DNA from: Burkholderiaceae bacterium | GTDB taxonomy: Bacteria; Pseudomonadota; Gammaproteobacteria; Burkholderiales; Burkholderiaceae | Assembly (NCBI GenBank): GCA_947470165.1 | Contig: CANISN010000019.1 | Span: forward strand, 1-14,547 | DNA: 14,547 nt | Direction of reading: 5' to 3' | Part shown: positions 7,907 through 14,547 of the stretch, piece after piece | Layout: each line of letters begins with the position of its first letter | Numbering within the stretch: position 1 is the first letter of the stretch | Made by a program: the position numbers and the translations under genes | The notes under the pieces: generated by a model | The model's database searches: none | Seen by the model: the letters and a program-made list of their open reading frames with translations, nothing else | Told to the model about the DNA's origin: nothing

Positions 7907-8128
7907 GATTCATCCTGCAAAACCCAGTATTTTCCTTGTTGGATGGCAAAAGGTCAACCGCTTCCGAAGAATATATATGTATTTTTCTCTATTTTGCGTG
8001 CGAATTCCGATTAAATGCTTAATTTAAATAGGATTTTTAACATTATTCACAACTTATCCACAGGTTTTCCACGGTTTTCTAGCTTGTGGATAACTTTATG
8101 GTCTAGCTACAATGGATCCTCCAAATAT
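7907..8128. promoter_or_regulatory. Divergent rpmH/dnaA control region with DnaA boxes
   Basis: This 222-bp region must hold the leftward promoter for rpmH and the rightward promoter for dnaA. On the minus strand, TTGACC (7952-7957) is a good -35 candidate. An AT-rich AAAATACT about 18 bases downstream is a weaker -10, placing the start about 15-20 bases before the rpmH ATG. On the plus strand 7970-8040 is very AT-rich (TATATAT, TTAATTTAAAT) and probably includes the dnaA promoter and possibly a DNA-unwinding stretch. I cannot name its -35 and -10 with confidence. DnaA boxes at 8043-8093 suggest DnaA autoregulation. The dnaA start itself lacks a good ribosome binding site. Confidence 0.6.
8043..8093. 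promoter_or_regulatory. DnaA-box cluster upstream of dnaA
   Basis: Four sites match or nearly match the DnaA box (TTWTNCACA). Forward strand: TTATTCACA at 8043-8051, a perfect TTATCCACA at 8054-8062, and TTTTCCACG at 8065-8073 (one mismatch). Reverse strand: a perfect TGTGGATAA at 8085-8093. The three forward boxes start exactly 11 bp apart. The cluster lies inside the spurious upstream extension of the dnaA frame, an argument against a dnaA start at 8015. It is suited to DnaA oligomerisation for autoregulation, or to a second origin subregion. Confidence 0.85.
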
Positions 8129-9556
8129 ATGAGCAACTTACAGAACCCCCCCGCATTGAATTCACCAAACCCACTGGGGTTTTGGGATGACGCCATTGGC
8201 GCTTTAGCTAGCGAGCTCTCCCCCCAGCAATTTAAAACTTGGATACAGCCCTTAACTTTGGTTTCTTATGACATAAGTGAGCGGTCACTTATTGTCGGAG
8301 CCCCAAATAGATTTAAGCTTGACTGGATTAAGAAAACTTTTTCCGACCGCTTTCAAGAGATGGCGGATCTATATTTTGGTCACCCGGTTGTATTGGGCTT
8401 TATCCTCAGCGTTGATGTTGCGGTCGCCCAAACTCAGGTGGCCAGCGCTCCTCAGGAAAGATTTGAGTCGCAGGAGGTGGTGCCCACCACTCCCGACAGC
8501 ACCTCCACAGAAGAGCAGGCCTTTGAAATTGAGGACCACTCTAAATTAAACCCAAATCTTACTTTTGAAACTTTTGTAACCGGTAAGGCAAATCAGCTCG
8601 CGCGAGCAGCATCCATTCAAGTTGCCCATAACCCTGGCACCTCGTACAACCCCATGTTTTTATATGGCGGCGTGGGTCTGGGTAAGACCCACTTAATTCA
8701 CGCTATTGGCAACCATCTTTTAAAAGAAAAGCCAAGCGCTAGAATTCGTTATATCCATGCCGAGCAGTACGTTTCTGACGTGGTTAGGGCATATCAACAA
8801 AAAGCTTTTGATCGCTTTAAGCGCTACTACCACTCTCTAGACCTCCTGTTGATTGATGACATTCAGTTCTTTAGCGGCAAGTCCAGAACACAAGAAGAGT
8901 TTTTTTATGCTTTTGAAGCCCTTTTAAGCAACAAAGCGCAGGTCATTATTACAAGCGACACCTACCCCAAAGAGATGGCCGGCATAGACGATCGGCTTAT
9001 TTCACGGTTTGATTCTGGGCTAACGGTTGCCATTGAGCCGCCGGAACTTGAGATGCGGGTTGCCATCTTAATGAAAAAAGCCTTAAGTGAAGGCATACCC
9101 ATGAGTGAGGACGTGGCTTTTTTTGTGGCCAAGCATCTTAGGTCTAACGTAAGGGAGTTAGAGGGCGCACTAAGGAAAATTTTGGCTTTCGTACGTTTTC
9201 ATGGACGAGAGGTCACAATCGATGTGGCTCGCATAGCTCTAAAAGATCTACTTTCTATACAAAATCGTCAGATTTCGGTTGAAAATATTCAAAAAGCGGT
9301 GGCGGACTTCTATAGCATCAAGGTGGCGGATATGTACTCCAAAAAGCGTCCTGCGAACATTGCCCGCCCAAGGCAGATTGCGATGTTTATGGCTAAAGAG
9401 TTGACACAAAAAAGTCTTCCTGAAATTGGTGAGTTATTTGGTGGTCGAGACCACACCACCGTTCTGCACGCTGTAAGGAAGATTGGAGATGAGCGCTCTC
9501 ATGATGGCCAACTAAATCACGAAATCCATGTTATTGAGCAGACCTTGAAGTCGTAG
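8129..9556 (+). CDS. dnaA: Chromosomal replication initiator protein DnaA
   Basis: DnaA is the AAA+ ATPase that binds DnaA boxes and opens oriC. From the ATG at 8129 it has 475 residues. Domain I ([24 protein letters not shown] without the first few residues) is followed by a variable Gln/Ser/Thr/Glu-rich linker. Domain III has Walker A GGVGLGKT (180-187), Walker B LLLIDD (239-244), sensor I IITSDT (273-278), box [13 protein letters not shown] with the arginine finger R293, and sensor [11 protein letters not shown] (R342). Domain IV ends with the DNA-binding signature [11 protein letters not shown] (438-448). The frame stays open to an ATG at 8015, but those 38 residues are encoded by the DnaA-box cluster and are unlike the family, so I reject that start. 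The ribosome binding site before 8129 is poor, so low or coupled initiation is possible. dnaN follows after a 266-bp origin region. Confidence 0.97.
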   Translation: MSNLQNPPALNSPNPLGFWDDAIGALASELSPQQFKTWIQPLTLVSYDISERSLIVGAPNRFKLDWIKKTFSDRFQEMADLYFGHPVVLGFILSVDVAVAQTQVASAPQERFESQEVVPTTPDSTSTEEQAFEIEDHSKLNPNLTFETFVTGKANQLARAASIQVAHNPGTSYNPMFLYGGVGLGKTHLIHAIGNHLLKEKPSARIRYIHAEQYVSDVVRAYQQKAFDRFKRYYHSLDLLLIDDIQFFSGKSRTQEEFFYAFEALLSNKAQVIITSDTYPKEMAGIDDRLISRFDSGLTVAIEPPELEMRVAILMKKALSEGIPMSEDVAFFVAKHLRSNVRELEGALRKILAFVRFHGREVTIDVARIALKDLLSIQNRQISVENIQKAVADFYSIKVADMYSKKRPANIARPRQIAMFMAKELTQKSLPEIGELFGGRDHTTVLHAVRKIGDERSHDGQLNHEIHVIEQTLKS

Positions 9557-9567
9557 GCGATTTTGCT

Positions 9568-9634
9568 TGTGGATAAGGTTGTGGATATCCCAATGGATAA
9601 CTTTGTGGGTTGTGTGTGGATAAATTGTGGAAAG
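9568..9634 (-). promoter_or_regulatory. Reverse-oriented DnaA-box cluster of oriC
   Basis: On the minus strand there are perfect TTATCCACA boxes at 9568-9576 and 9615-9623, a one-mismatch box at 9580-9588 (ATATCCACA), and a weaker two-mismatch box at 9626-9634 (CTTTCCACA). Within the pairs the starts are 12 and 11 bp apart, close to one helical turn. These are likely the high-affinity sites where DnaA stays bound before initiation. Confidence 0.85.
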
Positions 9635-9693
9635 CTTGGTCTTCATGCAAAAATAGGGTGTTGGTAAAAAGTTATCCAGTATTTGTGCAGTAT

Positions 9694-9766
9694 TTATACA
9701 AAGGTTTTCCACAGGTTTTTTTGGTTTTAATAGGTTGTTTTATATACAGTTTTTAAGTTATCCACT
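9694..9766 (+). promoter_or_regulatory. Forward-oriented DnaA boxes and AT-rich stretch of oriC
   Basis: The forward strand carries TTATACAAA at 9694-9702 (one mismatch), TTTTCCACA at 9705-9713 (fits TTWTNCACA) and TTATCCACT at 9758-9766 (one mismatch). The first two start 11 bp apart. Between 9714 and 9757 the sequence is almost all A and T and rich in T runs, a candidate unwinding stretch. The last box points toward the DnaA-trio element at 9780. Confidence 0.75.
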
Positions 9767-9779
9767 GAAATGGCGAGCC

Positions 9780-9797
9780 TTATTACTACTACTATTA
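9780..9797 (+). other. DnaA-trio-like unwinding element
   Basis: Six consecutive trinucleotides, TTA TTA CTA CTA CTA TTA, give complementary-strand triplets 3'-AAT/GAT-5' that all fit the published DnaA-trio pattern 3'-[G/A]A[T/A]-5'. They lie 13 bp downstream of the DnaA box at 9758-9766, across a GC-richer spacer (GAAATGGCGAGCC), and are followed by AT-rich DNA. This box-spacer-trio order is that of the basal unwinding unit known from Bacillus subtilis oriC, where DnaA loads onto single strands. The pattern is seen directly. Its function is inferred. Confidence 0.7.
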
Positions 9798-9807
9798 AGA
9801 TATATAC

Positions 9808-9812
9808 AAGGA
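9808..9812 (+). promoter_or_regulatory. dnaN ribosome binding site
   Basis: AAGGA lies 10 bases before the ATG at 9823. It is the clearest ribosome binding site among the rightward genes here and fixes the dnaN start. It sits just past the DnaA-trio-like element. Confidence 0.7.
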
Positions 9813-9822
9813 TTTAAAAGCA

Positions 9823-10938
9823 ATGCAACTCGTAAACACCTCTCGCGATAGTTTGTTAAAGCCCCTTCAGGTTGTAAGTGGCATTGTTGAGCGTCGGCAT
9901 ACCTTACCGATCTTAGCAAACCTCTTATTTAAAAAACAAGGTGATAAGGTCTCACTTATCACCACTGATATAGAAATTCAAATTACCACCAATGCAAATT
10001 TTGGGGTTGGTGCTGACGACGTCACCACAACGGTGGCCGCAAGAAAGCTGCTTGATATTTTGCGGGCCCTACCAGAGGGGCCTGTAGCGCTAAACCTTAA
10101 AGACAACAAAATGGTTGTGCAAAGTGGAAAAAGCCGATTTTCCTTACAAACGCTGTCGGCCGCAGAATTCCCAATAATGCAAAGTATTGGTGAAGTTGTA
10201 GCTAGCTGGAAAATGACTCAAAAAAGTTTTCGGCAATTGGTGGGCCAGGTTCACTTTGCAATGGCGCAACAGGATATTCGATATTATCTCAACGGAATGT
10301 TGTTGGTTGTGGAGGGTAAGCAAGTGATCGCTGTGGCTACAGACGGTCATCGCCTAGCCTACTCTCAGGTTGAGTTAGCAGAAGCTCCATTAGGCTCGGG
10401 GCACAGGCAGGAAATTATCATTCCTCGCAAAACTATTCTTGAGTGCCAACACTTGCTTGAGGACTCAGATGGTGTGCTTGAGATGAGCCTCACGCCTAAC
10501 CAAGTGAAGTTTGCTTTTGGTGATATTGAGCTTATTTCAAAACTAGTTGAAGGCAAATTTCCTGATTTCCAAAGAGTAATACCTAAAGGACATAAAAACT
10601 CTTTAGCTGTTGATCGCGACGTTTTGCAATCCGCCCTTCAGAGAGTGGCAATCTTAACAACAGATAAATTTAAAGGTGTACGTTTTTCTTTGTCGCCTAA
10701 CAAGATTACAGTGCAATCAACCAATGCCGAGCAAGAAGAGGCGCAAGAAGAGATTGAAACTGAATACAGCGGTGATGCCGTCGAGATTGGCTTCAATGTC
10801 AGCTACTTATTAGATGTTTTATCAAACTTAAAGAACGAAAAAATTCAAATTAGCTTGGGCGATGCCAATAGTAGTGCAGTGATTACTCTTCCAGGCTCAG
10901 AAGACTTCAAGTATGTTGTGATGCCAATGCGTATTTAA
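9823..10938 (+). CDS. dnaN: DNA polymerase III subunit beta (sliding clamp)
   Basis: This 371-residue protein is a full-length beta clamp, the ring-shaped dimer that tethers DNA polymerase III to DNA. It begins MQLVNTSRDSLLKPLQ and shows the family's VVSGIVERRHTLPILANLL early in domain I, RYYLNGMLL and AVATDGHRLAYSQ in domain II, and the closing VVMPMRI, nearly identical to the C-terminus of the E. coli protein that shapes the partner-binding pocket. The start is supported by AAGGA 10 bases upstream. gyrB follows after 11 bp, so the two are probably co-transcribed. A dnaN promoter would have to overlap the right side of oriC. Confidence 0.98.
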   Translation: MQLVNTSRDSLLKPLQVVSGIVERRHTLPILANLLFKKQGDKVSLITTDIEIQITTNANFGVGADDVTTTVAARKLLDILRALPEGPVALNLKDNKMVVQSGKSRFSLQTLSAAEFPIMQSIGEVVASWKMTQKSFRQLVGQVHFAMAQQDIRYYLNGMLLVVEGKQVIAVATDGHRLAYSQVELAEAPLGSGHRQEIIIPRKTILECQHLLEDSDGVLEMSLTPNQVKFAFGDIELISKLVEGKFPDFQRVIPKGHKNSLAVDRDVLQSALQRVAILTTDKFKGVRFSLSPNKITVQSTNAEQEEAQEEIETEYSGDAVEIGFNVSYLLDVLSNLKNEKIQISLGDANSSAVITLPGSEDFKYVVMPMRI

Positions 10939-10943
10939 TTTAG

Positions 10944-13448
<2,505 letters not shown>

Positions 13449-13454
13449 TTGCGT

Positions 13455-13949
13455 ATGAGTAAAAAGAAATTAGTTGCACCAAAAATTGATCGCTCTCACG
13501 TTGTTGTCAAGTCTTCACCGATTCATGGCAAAGGCGTTTTTGTTGCTAAGCCAATAAAAAAGGGTGCTGCGATTATCGAATACAAAGGCGAGCGCATTAG
13601 TTGGAAGCTAGCAGAGAGGCGTCACCCCCATGACCCCAAAGATCCGAACCATACTTTTTATTTTTCACTAGAAGACGGCCGCTGTATTGATGCAAAGTAT
13701 GGCGGCAATGCGGCTCGCTGGATTAATCATTCATGCAAACCTTGTTGTGAAACTCGTGAAGATAGCTTTAATGGTGACCCCCGTGTTTTTATTTATGCAA
13801 AGCGCGACCTCAAGGTCGATGAGGAGCTTTTCTATGACTATTCCCTCGGGGTTGAGGGTCGCATTACCAAGCAATTAAAAAAAGAGTATGAGTGTCGTTG
13901 TGGTGCCAAAAAATGTCGTGGCACCATGCTTGCCCCTAAAGATAAATAA
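13455..13949 (+). CDS. SET-domain lysine methyltransferase-like protein with post-SET motif
   Basis: This 164-residue protein is a single SET domain, an S-adenosylmethionine-dependent protein-lysine methyltransferase fold. It shows HGKGVFVAKPIKKGAAIIEYKGE (24-46), CIDAKYGGNAARWINHSCKP (77-96), ELFYDYS (124-130) and a post-SET CRCGAKKC (147-154). C94 with C147, C149 and C154 would form the usual post-SET zinc site. In the canonical NHSCxPN motif the last Asn is Cys here (C97). Basic residues cluster at the N-terminus (SKKKLVAPK). The frame could begin at TTG 13449, but ATG 13455 is preferred. It starts 6 bp after the gyrB stop without a ribosome binding site, so translation is probably coupled to gyrB. 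The substrate is unknown. Methylation of a ribosomal or DNA-associated protein is only a guess. Confidence 0.88.
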   Translation: MSKKKLVAPKIDRSHVVVKSSPIHGKGVFVAKPIKKGAAIIEYKGERISWKLAERRHPHDPKDPNHTFYFSLEDGRCIDAKYGGNAARWINHSCKPCCETREDSFNGDPRVFIYAKRDLKVDEELFYDYSLGVEGRITKQLKKEYECRCGAKKCRGTMLAPKDK

Positions 13950-13964
13950 GCCATTTAGCCTCCC

Positions 13965-14201
13965 ATGTTGTACCTAACTATTCAAGAGCTAGAGGCGGCC
14001 ATTAATTATTGGCGCAACCAATCACCAGCTGAGGGCGAGGAGTTTCGTTTGTGTTCGGAGGCTGCTGCGCTCGCAAAACCTTATGCGCTGATGATTATTC
14101 AAGGCTCCCAAAGGACGCCTTTAGATGTTTTGGATGAAGTAAGTAGGGCCGCAATCACACAATATCGCAACACAACCCCCGCCCTCCGCGCAAGCAATTA
14201 G
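13965..14201 (+). CDS. Small DUF3717-like protein
   Basis: This 78-residue protein has the pattern I associate with DUF3717, a short family of unknown function in Burkholderiales: LTIQELEAAINYWRNQSP (4-21), then LCSEAAALAKPYALMII (29-45), and a C-terminal helix with an Ala-rich end. It is predicted to be mostly helical and cytosolic, with no signal peptide, membrane segment or obvious catalytic motif. It lies 15 bp after the SET gene on the same strand and is probably on the same transcript, although no ribosome binding site is evident before the ATG. Its TAG stop overlaps the TAA stop of the convergent permease gene. No function can be assigned. Confidence 0.78.
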   Translation: MLYLTIQELEAAINYWRNQSPAEGEEFRLCSEAAALAKPYALMIIQGSQRTPLDVLDEVSRAAITQYRNTTPALRASN

Positions 14202-14547
14202 TTTTTGTGCTGAGATTTTTGATAGAGGGCAATAATCTCGCCAACAACCCCGCGCCTAAACGCAAGCACACAGACCACAAAAATGGCGCCAGTAATAATA
14301 GTGCCCCAGCCACCCAAATTAGCTAAGTAATTCTGTAGATTAACAACAATTGCAGCCCCTATGATTGGGCCCCAAAGCGTACCAATTCCACCCAAAATTG
14401 TCATCAAGACCGCTTCCCCAGAGGTATGCCAAAACACATCTGAGAGGGAGGCCAGTTGTAAAACTAGGCTTTTTAAGCCCCCACCTAAGCCTGCTAGCCC
14501 CGCAGATAGGGTAAAGGCCACTAATTTATAGCGATTAACGTCATAAC
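14198..14547 (-). CDS. livM: Branched-chain amino acid ABC transporter permease, LivM type (partial, cut by right edge)
   Basis: The frame runs off the right edge, so only the C-terminal 116 residues or so are present. They show the LivM family features: YDVNRYKLVAFTLSAG, the cytoplasmic coupling segment SGEAVLMTILGGIGTLWGP that contacts the ATPase subunits, then hydrophobic helices (IIGAAIVVNL and IITGAIFVVCVLAF) and a polar tail RRGVVGEI. LivM forms the inner-membrane channel with LivH, driven by LivF and LivG and fed by a periplasmic binding protein. Related systems import urea or amides, so the substrate is uncertain. Its stop shares bases with the stop of the convergent DUF3717-like gene. 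Confidence 0.88.
   Translation of the reverse strand, partial: YDVNRYKLVAFTLSAGLAGLGGGLKSLVLQLASLSDVFWHTSGEAVLMTILGGIGTLWGPIIGAAIVVNLQNYLANLGGWGTIITGAIFVVCVLAFRRGVVGEIIALYQKSQHKN

Larger units (their letters stand above)
9557..9822. other. oriC: Putative chromosomal replication origin (oriC), dnaA-dnaN intergenic region
   Basis: This 266-bp gap contains at least five DnaA boxes with zero or one mismatch, AT-rich stretches (9714-9757 and 9798-9820), and a DnaA-trio-like element just before dnaN. Genes on both sides mostly point away from this region (the rpmH operon leftward, dnaA-dnaN-gyrB rightward), as expected if forks leave from here. Taken together it looks like a complete origin: double-strand anchoring boxes, an unwinding element and a basal unwinding unit. 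Whether the upstream cluster at 8043-8093 is part of the same functional origin cannot be decided from the sequence alone. Confidence 0.82.

Noticed and set aside
8015..8128. Upstream in-frame extension of dnaA from an ATG at 8015 (38 extra residues)
   Set aside because: The stretch is made of DnaA boxes and AT-rich promoter-like DNA, and its translation is unlike any DnaA N-terminus. The ATG at 8129 gives a normal domain I.
9512..9712. Minus-strand open frame of 66 codons across the oriC boxes
   Set aside because: It is composed of DnaA-box repeats and AT-rich DNA with no protein-like pattern. It is a by-product of the origin.

Overview
This window covers the chromosomal replication origin region of a betaproteobacterium. 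The gene set and protein sequences suggest Burkholderiales, most likely a small-genome Polynucleobacter-like freshwater bacterium. That call rests on three things: the rpmH-rnpA-yidD-yidC-mnmE operon diverging from dnaA-dnaN-gyrB, a DUF3717-type small protein of the kind I know from Burkholderiales, and very tight gene packing with moderate GC. The genus is an inference. No insertion sequence, tRNA, rRNA, CRISPR array or phage gene is visible.

Layout. Bases 3-1055 (+) are the 3' end of a topoisomerase III gene (topB), cut by the left edge. Its last 175 bp are overlapped antiparallel by a stand-alone FAD oxidoreductase of the MnmC C-terminal family (881-2116, -). Next come GTP-dependent PEP carboxykinase (2164-4011, -) and the minus-strand operon rpmH-rnpA-yidD-yidC-mnmE (7906 down to 4098). 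To the right of the 7907-8128 divergent region, dnaA (8129-9556), dnaN (9823-10938), gyrB (10950-13448), a SET-domain methyltransferase (13455-13949) and a DUF3717-like gene (13965-14201) run on the plus strand. The window ends with the 3' part of a LivM-type ABC permease gene on the minus strand (14198-14547), whose stop codon overlaps that of the preceding gene.

Origin. DnaA boxes form two clusters. Upstream of dnaA, three same-strand boxes are spaced exactly 11 bp apart and are followed by one perfect reverse box. Between dnaA and dnaN, reverse-oriented boxes on the left give way to forward-oriented boxes on the right. The last forward box is followed, after a 13-bp spacer, by six consecutive trinucleotides that fit the DnaA-trio unwinding element, just upstream of dnaN. 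This makes the dnaA-dnaN interval the best candidate for the unwinding site. The upstream cluster probably serves dnaA autoregulation and/or acts as a second origin subregion.

How the genes work together. dnaA, dnaN and gyrB supply the initiator, the sliding clamp and a supercoiling subunit. rpmH, rnpA, yidD, yidC and mnmE supply a ribosomal protein, tRNA 5' maturation, membrane protein insertion and wobble-uridine modification. MnmE and the MnmC-like oxidoreductase belong to the same tRNA U34 pathway, although pckG lies between them. The least explained parts are the SET-domain protein placed 6 bp after gyrB, the DUF3717 gene, and the topB/mnmC antiparallel overlap.
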